Below, piece after piece: positions 33,412 through 45,314 of a stretch of 64,000 nucleotides of DNA. The notes below the pieces were generated by a model. The model worked only from the letters and a program-made list of their open reading frames with translations, made no database searches and was not told where the DNA came from. Position numbers and translations under genes: made by a program. The DNA lies in NCBI RefSeq assembly GCF_000835495.1, contig NW_015622543.1, positions 3,138,463-3,202,462 on the forward strand, read 5' to 3'. Position 1 is the first letter of the stretch, and each line of letters opens with the position of its first letter. Origin of the DNA: Cladophialophora immunda. Its lineage: Eukaryota; Ascomycota; Eurotiomycetes; Chaetothyriales; Herpotrichiellaceae.

Positions 33412-34026
33412 CATCACGCGGTTGAGCCGCGAGCGATTCCATGCTGAGGTGGGCATGTATGGGTCAGATTTAGCATACAAAACGCACTGAGGCTCCGAAG
33501 AACAGCTAGACGAGAGGCAGCAACTTCGTTGGTGTCAGGAATAAAGCCTCGATCCCTTGTCTGTCCAGCAAAAAGACAGAGCATCGCGATAGTAGATAAG
33601 GATAGCCTATGACGAGTTCCTGATAGCTGGTCCCTTTGATTGTTGGCTCCGAAAATGTGAGCTTCGATACCTCGGCCGTGGCTGTCCCGTCCAGTGCCCA
33701 GATATGCGCCTGGGTCTACAAGTTTCACTCAGGTCAGTTGTCCAATGGCCTTCTATTCATGGAAAGGTCAAAGGGCGGTCATAGAAAAACACACAGTTGA
33801 ATCAGTCATCGGTTGTAGAGTTGTTGGTTTAGCACCTAGACTTCGATCGGTGAGGACGGGTTGTCGGCGGTTTTCCCGACCTTCTGGCAATTGTTCGAAA
33901 CAGGATGATACTTGTTGTTGATGTATACTATAGCATCTAGAGAACAAGCCACCTTCAGCTACCGACATAGCTGGTAAGTATCTGCTGGATACCCTTCATA
34001 CCCAATATGGGCCCCAATGCTAGCTA
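33412..34026. other. convergent intergenic region
   Basis: Between the 3' ends of SnoaL-like 1 and the Zn-ADH. A leftward open frame at 33414-33728 matches nothing known to me and is not called. Confidence 0.45.
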
Positions 34027-35261
34027 CTAAAAGAGTACAGCCATCCTTCCCGTGGATTTTTGCGCCCTCATTTTTGCAATCATGTCCGGGACCTCCTCCA
34101 ACTTGTGGAAGCTGACAACGTTCGGTTCAATGCCATGCTTCGCGGTGAAGTCGATGGCGTGAGCCATGCGTTGTGGAATGCCAGTACAGTCGCCCTTGAG
34201 CCGATACAGGCCAGTAATGATCTCGGTCAAATTCACCGGGAACGACTTCGCAGGCAGACCCACGGCCATCAGAAGTCCCCCTATCCGCAACGTGTTTTTG
34301 GCGTTCTCGTACGCTGCAATTGAAGCGCTGTAGACAGCGGCGGCGCGCACCCCACCTCCGGTGGCCTTTCTGATCTCATCCAGGTAATTCGGATTCGTTG
34401 CCGAGTTGAACGTGAGATCAGCGCCAACCCTCGTGGCTTCGGCTAGGGTTTCGTCGTTGATGTCCAGTGCGATTACCTTGGCCGACATGGCCTTCGCATA
34501 TTGTACGGCGGCCTGGCCCAAACCCCCACAGCCGACGACTGCGAGCCATTCCCCGGGCTTCAGTTCGCATGATTCAACCGTGTTGAACCCTGCTAGTGGT
34601 TAGCCAGAGGTCGCCGTCGCGGTCAGTGGTTTACCTGCCTGCAATGCCGCCGCAGAATAGAGGAGAAGCCGTCTCAATCTTGATTGCCTCGGGGAGAACT
34701 ATTGCGTTCCTGTAGTCGACTACGGCATATTCGGCGAAGAACCCATCAACGCCCTCGGTCATCCCTTGGATACGCGGGCTGCTTCTGGTGCAATAGAGAT
34801 TGTAGACTTTGCATGCTTCACACTCAACTAAAACCCATTTAGCATGAAGAGAATCTCACGAGTGGCAGTTATGTTGAGAAATCCGTATTGTTGGTAGCAT
34901 AGGAAGAACAATGCATACTTACAGCAGCATCCCGTGATGTACAGGAATCCCACCCGATCTCCAGCTTTAAATCCAGTGACTTTAGAGCCAAGTTTATCGA
35001 CAACCCCAGCGCCTTCATGGCCCAGCGTGATGGGCTTAACGCTACTCGGCGTTGGCGTCCAACCTTCAATCGCCATGATATCTGAATGGCATAAAGAGGC
35101 GGATTTTATCTTCACCAATATCTCCGTGTCGTCGGGCTCGGGAATGGGAACTTCATTTACCTGGATCTTGCCAGTATCCTGCAACGACGATCGTGTCAAC
35201 TCTGAGATTGTTACAAGCCCGAAGCGACAGCTCTTACCCGATGAAACTGCGCAGCACGCAT
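34027..35261 (-). CDS. zinc-dependent medium-chain alcohol dehydrogenase
   Basis: Four exons. Exon 1 is only 24 bases (MRAAQFHR, ATG 35261) and splices at 35237/35179 to DTGKIQVNEVPIPEP. Catalytic-zinc ligands lie in SASLCHSDIMAIEG (Cys, His) and LGHEGAGVVDKLG (GHE). Structural-zinc cysteines cluster at YITGCCFECEACKVYNLYC across the next splice site. The last exon has the Rossmann motif VVGCGGLGQAAVQYAK followed by VIALDI, whose Asp favours NAD. It resembles fungal and bacterial AdhP-type enzymes that oxidise primary or secondary alcohols. It is divergent to hydrolase 1, sharing a 752-base upstream region with two TTCCGCC-type motifs. That suggests sequential action, with hydrolysis giving a hydroxy acid or alcohol that is then oxidised. 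Confidence 0.92.
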
Positions 35262-36013
35262 CGTAGCTATGCTCCCCATGTTGAGTCCTGGATTGTGCTG
35301 TTGAGACGTCTATCTGATCCTTTTACTAGAAGACTGAATGAAGTAACAGGTACTCATGAGCTCTCGTACTTCGACATAAACCACGTTATAAAACAATGTA
35401 AGCTCACTGTTGAAGCTGGAACATTCGGCGCTTGTCCTAGTCACCGCTCAAGAACCACACCTTCTTCCCCCTGAAGCGCAAGGCCATGATGCGCTGAATG
35501 CTCCCCGGCGAAGTCAGACTCTCCTTGGTAGTCGGCGATTGACAGGCTATTCATTCCCCAAACCGCACCAGCCATTTTCCGCCGCGGCTATTGCTGTGTC
35601 CGCGATAGAATCTAAGGCAATGTTAGCAATGTGAAACTGAGTAGATGACCCTGACAGGAGAATTTATTGTAACTGAGATACCTGTTGAATTGATGTCTGG
35701 ACGCCTTTCCTTTGGCGGAATCTCAACTCCCGAAAGAATGCCCCTGTTGAATGTACTCGCAGTTTTTTATACCACGTGGCACCAGGAGGGCTGAGCATGA
35801 TAGGCCGCGACATCCTCCAGCTTAAAGCTTTCCGCCCAACCAATCCGTTGACGCCGTGCCCAGGCGAACGAACGATCCTTTTCTTCCAACAGCCGCCAAA
35901 TCCGCCGTGATACTGAAACCCATAAAAGTGATAAGTCTTGCTCGAACAGACCAGGCATCGGGCAGATCTTCTCTACCAAGACCCATTGACAGTCGCAAAA
36001 GAGCATCCATACC
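35262..36013. promoter_or_regulatory. shared divergent upstream region Zn-ADH / hydrolase 1
   Basis: TTCCGCC at 35577-35583 and its reverse form GGCGGAA at 35714-35720 lie between two divergent catabolic genes. No open frame of interest. Confidence 0.5.
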
Positions 36014-37320
36014 ATGGCAGCCCTCAAGTATGCCTGGCTCGCTGAACCAGACCCTGTTTGGCTTCCTTTGAAGCAAGCTTGTGACGAACAATTTAACGCG
36101 TTCTATGCTTTACCAATAGAGAAGCAGCACGAGACCTGGGTGAACTATCCCCACCCTGTCCCGGAAGGTACGCCTATGGACTTGGAGGTATCATTTGATC
36201 AGGTCCCAGTAAGAGATGGCGCGACCGTGGGCATCAAGATCTACCGGAATTCCGAGAAATTGAAGGTGATGGGCAAGCAAAAGGCGCCTCTTGTTCTAGT
36301 AGCACATGGGGGTGGCTGGGTTCTTGGAAATCATGACGTCGAGGAAGGCGTTTGTCGGTGGATTGCAAAGGAGACTGGCGCAGTTGTTGTAGATGTCGAT
36401 TACAGGCTGTAAGTTCCCTTATTCGAGACGCTTTCACCTACTACTAGCGAAGGTGTAAATTGATATGCATTCAGGGCTCCTGCTTACCCATTTCCTCATG
36501 CGATAAACGACTTCTATGATGTGTTCAAATGGGTAAGTACACAGGTCTTTTGGCCCACTTCGTCATCAATGGATCTGGGCTCTAATTCTGGAGACGGTGC
36601 GATGACCACAGTGCAAAGACAATGCAAGCACTCTAGGGATTGACCCTTCTCTGATCATCTCCAATGGTAGCTCCGCCGGGGCCAACTTGGCTGCTGTGCT
36701 TCCCATAATGGCGAGAGACCACAGCGAAAAGGGCATCATAGGCCAAGTATTGAATGGCCCGGTTGTGTGCCATCCAAAGTACTTTCCCAAGGATAAGTAT
36801 GAATACACGAGCTGGGAACAGAACAAAAACGCCTCTATCCTGGGCAAAGACCATATGCTACGATGCTGGGAAACCTACTACCCTAGCACGGGCCCGGATG
36901 TGTACGCGAACCCCTTCCTGGTAGAAACCATGGAAGGTCTACCACCTGCTTGTAAGCGATTGCTGTCAGTGTCCTCTTTCAACACTTCTCTCCGCTAATG
37001 CGAAGAGCATAGTAATTCAGATAACCGGTATGGATCCGCTTCGAGACGAGGCATTTGCCTACGCAGACAGATTAAAGGAAGCCGGGTAAGTGGCATAATT
37101 CCCCAAGCTCGGATGTTGAAATATTCTACCACTCCCTGGAAAGACAACCTCAGCTTGGAAAAGTCTCTGACTGTTGTATAGTGTTCCAGTTGAGGTTGCA
37201 ACCTACGCTGGCTTACCGCACGGCTTCTACACCTTCCCACAACTTGAGGCGTCGACCACCTACTTCAAAAAGGCTGCATCGTGGACCAGAGATCTCCTGG
37301 CTAAGAATGGATGGAACTGA
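36014..37320 (+). CDS. HSL-type alpha/beta hydrolase 1
   Basis: Five exons: 36014-36412, a short one near 36475-36533 (APAYPFPHAINDFYDVFKW), about 36613-36951, about 37015-37087 and about 37181-37320. The oxyanion motif HGGGW is at residues 98-102, the nucleophile elbow is GSSAG and the His loop is GLPHGFYTF. The catalytic Asp is probably in GMDPLRDEAFAY. This is the hormone-sensitive-lipase (GDXG) family of cytosolic carboxylesterases, which includes bacterial caprolactone hydrolases. In this context hydrolysis of a BVMO-made ester or lactone is plausible. It is a clear paralogue of hydrolase 2 at 60477, with matching intron positions and the shared stretch LPIMARD. Confidence 0.92.
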
Positions 37321-37705
37321 CAAGACCAACACTCTTAATTGCCAATAAACTCGAAGTTCCAAAGGCATGGCAATTACCTTGGCGGTTTGCTTCCAGTAAC
37401 ACTCGTAGTGATACAGCAACCAGATTAAGGCTCTGGGGGAATGCCAATTGCATGCGTCAAAACGGATCTCAGACCCCATGTCCATGATCACGCGACAGCC
37501 ACCGATATCGCAGGAGCTGCGGTTGTCATTTTCCGACGTGTTACCCAAAAGAGTTTCTCGCTTAGCCCATCTCAGCCACTGGGCCAACAACCCCCCTCTG
37601 CAGAATTATCACTAAGATCATCAGCTTCAAAGGACGAAGAGTACTCGTAGAATCAGAGTGCTGTTTCTGCTCTGTTGGAAACCTTTCTACACACTTCTAA
37701 ATTTC
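37321..37705. other. intergenic region upstream of TF4
   Basis: No gene seen. Confidence 0.5.
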
Positions 37706-40247
37706 ATGTGTGCCACGAAAAGCCAGCCTTCGCGTCTGGCGCCTGGGCGGACTCGCGCGTCGGTTGCGTGCACAGGATGCCGACACAAGAGGAAAAAGGT
37801 GCGTGAGAGAACGCGGCTTCATTTTGGTGCCGCCTAATGCGAGCAGTGCGTGACCGAAGTTGGCGAAAAGTCGTGCAATCACTGTAAAGATAGTGGACTG
37901 GACTGTGTATTCCGGAATGACGATGAGCGAAGGAGGTACGCTATCATACCCAATGTGTAGAACGTTGGCCCTTGCTACTGTTCAATGAAACGACTAGATG
38001 GCAGCGAGTTGACGCTGTGCAGACCTAGATCTAGAGTCTTTGTGCACTCTCTGCTTGAGCATATTGAACTTCTGGAAAGTCGCTTGAAGGAGGTCGACGG
38101 CGAATTACCACAGCAACCACAGCAACATGACATCCAAGTGCCCACGCAGCAAACGCAAAGGGCGGAAGACGTTGCTCAACAGCCTCCGGGGCCATGGCCT
38201 GATCACACCTCCAGAGACCGATTTGATCTATCACAACTTGAATCCGAGGAGGCTGGCTTCCAGGACGACCAAGGGCTGACTAGTCTAAGTGATGGCGAAC
38301 CCCAAGATCGAACTCCGGCTTCAAATACCACTTCTGGGGATGATGGAGCCGTTCTGCATGCAGACCTCGCTGATCGGAGCGAACTCAATGAACACCGTGA
38401 AGATACCACCAATTCGTTATTGTTCGAATCAACACGGCTGAAATACGACGGCACTACCGGGCAGTTACGATACTTTACCCCCCTTGCGAGATACCAACTC
38501 TACGCCGAGCAGCTTGATGACTCTCACAGGAGCTCTTCGGGATCATGGCATTTGCAGAGGCGACTGCATCATATGATCAAGGATCTCAGTTCGGAAACCT
38601 ACAATCACCTAATGACCTGCTTCTGGACATATTACAACGCTTCCCTGAAGCTTATTGACCAGGACTCGTTTCAACAGGACAGAGATGGGGATAAGCTTCA
38701 CTATTCAGTCTTTCTACATATATGTTGTCTGGCAATGGGCTTCAGACACGCTGATAAGTCTAGGCCCGACATCGAAGCACTTGATCGGGGAAACAGACAC
38801 AGTACGTTCCACGAGAGCGCTCGATACACGGTGGAAAGTGAACTGGAAAACCCTCAGGGCTTGACCACAATGCAAGGGCTTCTCATTCTGAGCGACCTAG
38901 AGTGCGCTGTCGGTAGAGATCGAGCGGGTTGGATGTACGCCGGTAAGTGTCATATTCGTACTGACGGCTACCACCTCGTTACTGCGTGGCTGCCTTGTTT
39001 CTACGCTGCATCCAACTAACTCTAGACCCAGGTGTGGCGTGCCGATTTGCCTTCGAGATGGGTTTGTCCATAGACCACTCCAAATCAACTTTGCCCCAGC
39101 GGGAGATACAATCACGACAGCGTCTCTTGCGGGCCTGCGTTTTCTACGACAGAATCTGGGCCATACTCTCCGGGCACCCCACTGTAATCAGAAAATCTGA
39201 CTTGACCTTCACCGTATTCAGCCACACGTATTCCAAGGTGTTGGCTTCTGCCTCTAAGGCCTCGACACGACTCGCTGAAAGCCAAGAGGAAACATACGCC
39301 TGGGACGCGCTGCTGGAGTTGATGGAATTGGCCATCAAAGTGGGCGATCACATCGCCAATACAACCTCGACATTGGAGCTCGATGATGCTGCCGGCAAGT
39401 TCATGGCTGCAACCGGGCTCCACGGCGAGCTTGAATCGTGGCAGCGAAGACTCCCGGCTCAGCTCCGATGGAATTCAGAAAACGTGCAGAGCTCGTCTGT
39501 CATGTTCTTTTTCATACAGTAAGACCCCGGTCTCGCTTCTTCCATTCAGATCCCCAAGTGTTTCTCTTCAGGTCTCACTGACACTCAGCGCACAGCCAAC
39601 TGTTCCATAGCACGCTCATTCAACTACATTCTTCGCTAGTGGAGGACGAGCCACCTCAGCTCCGTCAAAGTGGCGGCAACAAGATCTCGGACGTTGGCGC
39701 AATATCGTCTTTTCAAACGCTGTCGAAGAGCATCTGCCTGGAGAATGCAATAAGCATTGTTCGGAACATGGATGCGTATTGCACAAGATTTGGCATGCAG
39801 TCGCTGATTGTCTTTTCTCCCCAACCCGCCAGCGTGGCGCTAACCACCCTCCTGACGCACCTGGCCGAGTTTGAAAATTCCGCCAAAACGACGACGATCC
39901 TGCAGCACGTTCACACGCTCACCAAGGTCCTCCAGAAGATGTCCGAAAGTTATCAGACAGCGCAGAGCATGTGTACGGTTCTGGATCATATTCTACCCCA
40001 GACTACTAGCTTAGACGCCTCTAATGCAGCTGAGCTGGGCAATCCCCGTCAAAGTCTCCAGGATGTGCCACAGCCGTCTTTACAGCCCGTGCAACGGAGA
40101 ACGCTGGAAAGATCCATGCACCCAGAACATTGGCCACATTACCAGGGCGGGAATTCGGCTGGAGACAAGGATGCCATTACCACCACTCGCTTTGAGGGCT
40201 CCAGACCTGCGACAATTAGAAGCCTTCATGGCGCCATATTGACCTGA
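37706..40247 (+). CDS. Zn2Cys6 transcription factor with fungal-specific domain (TF4)
   Basis: Five exons: 37706-37798, 37847-37935, 38023-38942, 39032-39518 and 39596-40247. The zinc cluster is split by the first intron: CTGCRHKRKK, then CVTEVGEKSCNHCKDSGLDC, with spacing CX2CX6CX8CX2CX6C. The basic linker and coiled coil (RRRPRSRVFVHSLLEHIELLESRL) come across the second intron. The middle homology region follows, with ARYTVESELENPQGLTTMQ and GVACRFAFEMGLSIDHS. It is the closest relative of TF3 in the window, sharing domain order and two intron sites, so one duplicated from the other or from a common source. Likely a nuclear activator of the neighbouring hydrolase, ADH and SnoaL genes. Confidence 0.9.
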
Positions 40248-40806
40248 TCACGAGGGTTCCTGCCTTCTACACCCATCAACACTTTTGTTAGCGCCATTGT
40301 GTATCTCAAGGGCCGCGATCATGATGGAGGTGTTAATTCCCAGGTACAATAACGAGTGACAAGAGACAAGAAACCGTGGAGCTTTTCTGCATTTTCTTGC
40401 CAATGCTTTTAAACTACCCCTTGGTATTCAGCGGCGAATCTGTGCATGGCCTTGGTATCCAATTAGGAACAGGCCTTGCCGCTTCACTCAGGTATTAGGT
40501 GACCTAGCTCAACTTCGGCTGTGGTACAATGGAGGAACGTGGTGAATTCTACCTAGGCCCTGGGAAACACCCTCGAGTATATTTACGAAGGGCTACCAGC
40601 GCTAGTGAAGTGGGCAAGATGCTTCACGCACCACCTGATAATGGGACACCATTCAATATCAATTTCGGGACTCTGTCGGAGCACCAGTCATGTTATCAAC
40701 AGTATCCGTCTCACCATAGTTCTAGTGAAGGGCAAGACATTTATCTCCCCGCATCGTTGTCGGTAGTTCCTAAAACTCCTGTCTGGAGGGGATAAAACTT
40801 TTAAAC
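40248..40806. other. convergent intergenic region
   Basis: Between the 3' ends of TF4 and the TRI12-like transporter. A short rightward frame (40529-40795) has no recognisable family. Confidence 0.45.
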
Positions 40807-42919
40807 TTATGCGCTCCTCTCATGTTGCTGGATGATATGCCCCCGGCCAGTGTCACTGTGAGCATGGACCCTAGCCCCTTCTTCCAGCCTGATTTCCACC
40901 TTTTTGGTCATCAAATGGTCGATATCCGCCGCAAAGCAGACGGCAACTAGAGCCACCCCACCAAATGCAATCGAGGAAAGGTACACGGTGCGGAACGACG
41001 ACGTATACGCGTCCTGCAGCCCTTTCACGGCGGTCGCCAATTGAGACTGCGTCAGTTGGATACCGCTGTCTTTGATGTTGCCGGCGACCAGGGCCGCGAT
41101 GACTTCAGGGATGGATTTCAAGGCGACTCCGGCCTTGGCCAGAGGGGCGACGATGTCGGGAACCATTCTTTTGCTGAGTACATTGCTGAGGATAGTGGTG
41201 AAGACCACCGTGCCGACAGCGCCCCCAACTGTCCGGAAGCAGACGGACAGGCCCGTGGCGATTCCAATGAATTCGTGGGGCACGGAGACCTGGATGTAGG
41301 TCAGGCTCACGATGTTGACACCCGTGACACAGCCGAAGAGCAGCACGGCGAGGACGGTCGAGGCCACGTTGCTGCTCGGCGAGACGATCGCCTGGCAACC
41401 GCCAATCAGGGTGACGCCGGCCACGTAGAAGGCCAGTTGCCAACGGGCGTGGCCCAGTTTCAGAAAACAGTAGGCCAAGGGGATGCTGAAGAAGAAGCCG
41501 CCAAAGCCGTTGGCGCCGGAGTACCATCCAACGACGGCTGGATCGTGGGAGTACAGGATCTGGACCTGCCGTGGCCACAGGATTGCGGTGGCGTACAAGG
41601 CCATACCGTAGAGGAAGACGGCAGTCAGGATCAGCGTGAAGCCACGCACGTTTCGGAAAATGGACGGCGGGAAGATGGGCCACTTGAGCTGGACATAAGT
41701 CTCGTAGAGCCCGACGAAGATGAGGCGGACAATCCCTACGATGAGGGGGCCGAGGGTACCGGCCGACGTCCTGTCAAAAGGTTCAACACATAAATCGCCC
41801 GGGGAAAAGAAGGGGAAGGAAGAAAAAACATACCATGGATATTTGTTGCCGCCGAAAGACAATCCTAGAAGGAACAAAACAAGTCCGGCGATGAAGAAGA
41901 AACAACCCACGAAGTCAGTTTCCATGAGTTGGCTCCAGGTCGATTTCCCGGCCTCGTGGATGTACTGGTCAATGGGGTGGTACCAGAAGAAGGTCAAGAT
42001 GAGAGACGCGGCATCGAGGGCAAAGGGAAGCCAGAATATCGGTCTCCAGGTGCCGTCCCTGGTGAATGCAAATGCTTGATGGCCATCACAGTCAACTGAC
42101 AAGGCCTTTCAGGAGAGGAGACAAGACTTGGGGAACGTACTGATGGTGGGACCAAAGGCAGGCGCCAAACTGAAGAGGGTCGAGATGATGCCAAAAGACA
42201 GACCGCGATATTTCTTGGGAACGATCTCCCCGACCGCCGACCAGGCCAGTTGGCGCATGGCCCCGCTGATGCCGACGAGCACGGTGCCAACGATGACGGT
42301 GTTCACGTTGTGAGCCGTTGCCGCGACCGCTGTGCCGATCATGCCAATGGCATTGCCTATCAGAATGAAATTTCGTCTCCCATAGATGTCGCTGAAGCGA
42401 CCGATGACGGGTGCCAGTGCGGCAGTGCCAATAGGGACCCCGGTGGACATCCAGACGTAGCTTGGGCTGGGGCCTATACACGAATATGTTTCAGCGTCGG
42501 TGGCGCCGTGGGGAACCCTAGGAGACCAGAAAGGGCAGAATAAAGAACAAGAGACAACTTACCAATGGCCTTGTTGATATCAGCGAGACCCGCACCGACG
42601 CAACTGACCACGAATTGATCCGACAAGTATCCCACACAGAAGGCCTAGGGGAAAGGGGTAGTCAGCTAGCCTGATCACTTATGCAGCAGAATTTTTAGGG
42701 GGGGAGGGGTTCCAAGAGCACCAATATACCCATGAATTTCCCAATCGTCAACTGGTACTTGTCATCCTCTCCTGGGTCGACGATGACAGTGCCGACATGG
42801 CTTTTCTCGTTTTTCCCCGGATCGTCGTCGGTCCAAGGCGCTGTTTCCGTAGGCACGCCATCATTCTCTATGTGGTTGAATTGTGGGGCATCGGCAGTGG
42901 TAGTCTGCTCTTTATCCAT
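40807..42919 (-). CDS. MFS transporter D, TRI12/siderophore-transporter-like
   Basis: Multi-exon gene starting at ATG 42919 (MDKEQTTTADAPQF) with a hydrophilic N-terminus. Exons follow near 42722-42919, 42560-42640 (YLSDQFVVSCVGAGLADINKAI), 42140-42480, 41830-42090 and 40807-41775. The block PSYVWMSTGVPIGTAALAPVIGRFSDIYGRRNF..GN holds the family's loop 2-3 motif. VGEIVPKKYRGLSFG and GTWRPIFWLPFALDAASLIL are typical of the fungal TRI12 efflux family (14 membrane segments). Family members export trichothecenes or other toxic metabolites, or carry siderophores. It may export a toxic intermediate or import an iron chelate. Exact splice sites of the early exons are approximate. Confidence 0.87.
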
Positions 42920-44014
42920 GCTGACAATGCTTCCACGGTGATGTCCCAGATGGGATTGTTTGGACAAGCAGTCGAGATAGAAAAATGAGGGAGAAAATCC
43001 GCCAACAAAGGTGTTTTCCTTGCAGCTACAAGGACTCATATACACCCCCTCCACTTTGTTCGAGACGGTCAACCTGGACACACGGGACGCGGAGAATGGG
43101 AGTTTGTGAAGACCCACATCCTTTCAACGTCAAGCCTCTCACCGGTGGAGACTCGCGGACGAAGCGGTTAATGCGGAGATGGGGTTAGGGCCATTTCGAT
43201 CGCCGTAATGAGGATGTAAAGAATGTATAAAACCTGGGTCCTGTTGTCTCTTGGTGGGTCATTGTATCGGCGGCCTAGAGATGGACCACGCACGGGCAAA
43301 GTCACGCCGGTGGCACAGGCGCTTGGTGCCCAGGAGGGAGGTTTTGTTGTGTGGGTGGGAAGAAAGATGGCTCTGCACTGTTGATAAGCCGCTCTTTTAG
43401 CAATCAAGGTGCTACAACCCCTGTCAGAAGACCCGTCGAGATCTTGGCTGCACGAAATCCTGGGGATCTACTCGATACAAGGGGAGGGAGACTAAGGTCC
43501 CATGCAGAAAGGCTCCTCCTGCAGTGTCACAGTCCGTCGCCACTAGTGCCAGTAACCCAACTTAAAACAGGACGAGGTATTCGCTTCCTTGCGGAATTCC
43601 ATGCGGAAAGGTATAGTACATTGGCTGAAAGTCTCGACACCGGATTGCTCCCCAGGTGCGGGGGAACCTTCAAGGCGGGCAGCCAGATCCCTCGAATGAT
43701 TCGGTATGTCCTCTCAGCTTGCTAGATGGTAGTACTTCGTATTCATCCCCATGGGGGAGCTTGGGAACTAATAGCCACCCCTGTTGTGACCGTGCATACC
43801 CGAGGTATATAGGTCCTTGCAGGCAGCCATGTCGTCTTGCGTTCCCTTTCCTTTGATTTGAAGGTTGACGATCCTTCAGTGGTTCCCATCGATGCACTGT
43901 CACAGCCTAGGCTAACTTGGACCTGTTTTGGCTTCCCCTGTCATGTCACCCATTCACACCATGGGATATTATCCTCCGTTCTATTACGATACATATCAGA
44001 CTGAAGACGTTGAG
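42920..44014. other. divergent intergenic region TRI12-like MFS / bZIP remnant
   Basis: About 1.1 kb without a recognised gene. Short frames near 43351-43725 show no family resemblance. Confidence 0.45.
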
Positions 44015-45214
44015 ATGTCCTTTGATGGAGGACGGCACCAGAGGCAATATGCGGATAGAGTTCGGCAGCGCCAATGTCGGTAGGCAGAGACCACTTTGCG
44101 GATGTCTTGACCCGTCTCAACAACCTGGAGACGCTTGTCATAGCTGACTGATATATGGGACAAGGGCCAGGAAGAAACGCCGAATCGACGACCTGGAAGA
44201 CGAGATCCAGACTCTGCGTGCCCGCCTTACACAGGTTGAAGAGGAGCGGAACACTCTCCAGGCCATTGTGGACGAGAACGGAGGGGGATCCATTCTGAGA
44301 GACGGGGGCACATGGGCGGCGCAGGCCCCAGACGAGGGAGTTTCTTCTATCAACACCCAACAACCGTACACTACGTTCAGTAAGAGCTGCGGTAGTGGCG
44401 TCGAAATCCTAGTGCGACAGGGAGAGGAGCGTACCAATACCCCCCTTTCGCAGCAAAGTAGCCGTCTAGAGGAGAGTCTGGCCCTCACCCTACCGATGCA
44501 GCCTCCAAGGGGGATCCTGCTACCAGCTTGGACAAGACTCCCGCCCAGCACGCCTACGTCGTGCCCTCTCGACACCGTGCTGGCGGAGCTCGAAATCATC
44601 GGCCGCCGGGCAGAGGCCAAGAATCTACGGATTCCCGAGTTTATTTAGCCTGCCGTCCCGGCCATATCACTGCACGAACGCCAACCGAACCACTATGTCA
44701 TCGCTCCCCCGTGCTCGGGCCTCGCCACCGTCTCGTCAATCCTGGTTGACCACATCTCTCTCGGCATGAAGGCCCAATCCAATCTGGTCCGACTGACCGC
44801 ACTGTCGACGCTCTTCTACTACGTCCGCTGGCGAATCTGCCAATCTCCTGACACGTTTGGCGCCATCCCTGGCTTTCTGCGCCCGACCTCAGTCCAACTA
44901 TGCGTTCCGCACCAGCAATGGATCGACCTTATCCCGTGGCCGGCGCTCCGAGACTTCCTCATCCTGCGCCTGGATGGAAGCCAGTATGCACAATTCCGGG
45001 ACGTCTTGAACGACACTTTTGTGATGAAGTGGCCCCAACCCATATCAGGTTGTGTCGTCGAGGGCAAGGGTTGTTACACCCTCAGCCTCGAATTTCGGCG
45101 TCACCTTTGCAACATTGACAATTGGGCAATGAAGCCTCAAGCATTGAAAGAGTTCCCTTTTCTGAGAGAGGTTGTGAATGTTTTGCCAGAGCACTATGAG
45201 TTGGACGAATAAAG
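44015..45214 (+). pseudogene. bZIP/DUF3425 transcription factor with an in-frame stop
   Basis: ATG 44015 begins a basic region, RQYADRVRQRQCR, which an intron (44075 to about 44160) joins to ARKKRRIDDLEDEI and a leucine-zipper-like heptad stretch. The C-terminal part is a DUF3425 domain: FLRPTSVQLCVPHQQWIDLIPWPALRDFLI and the tryptophan-rich end (ISGCVVEGKGC). Two defects are visible. A TAG at 44646-44648 interrupts the frame after RIPEFI, and the same frame continues at once with coherent family sequence. The bZIP basic-region invariant Asn is Asp (ADRVRQRQCR). There is no sensible intron to remove the TAG. It is therefore probably a recently inactivated regulator, unless the base is a sequencing error. 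It is convergent with the DHA2 transporter. Confidence 0.75.
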
Positions 45215-45314
45215 ATATTTTCCTTGCGCTTAAGGGATACCAACACAATACATGCAGTGGCCCCCATTAGCCAGATCTGTTCCCACCGCCCAGGACGAGA
45301 AATTCCAATACAAG

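Noticed and set aside
33414..33728. Leftward frame of 104 codons between SnoaL-like 1 and Zn-ADH
   Set aside because: No recognisable domain; it lies in the 3' flanks of two convergent genes.
41041..41793. Rightward frame of 250 codons opposite the TRI12-like transporter
   Set aside because: Asp/Gly/Val/Glu-rich mirror of a membrane protein gene; no independent evidence.
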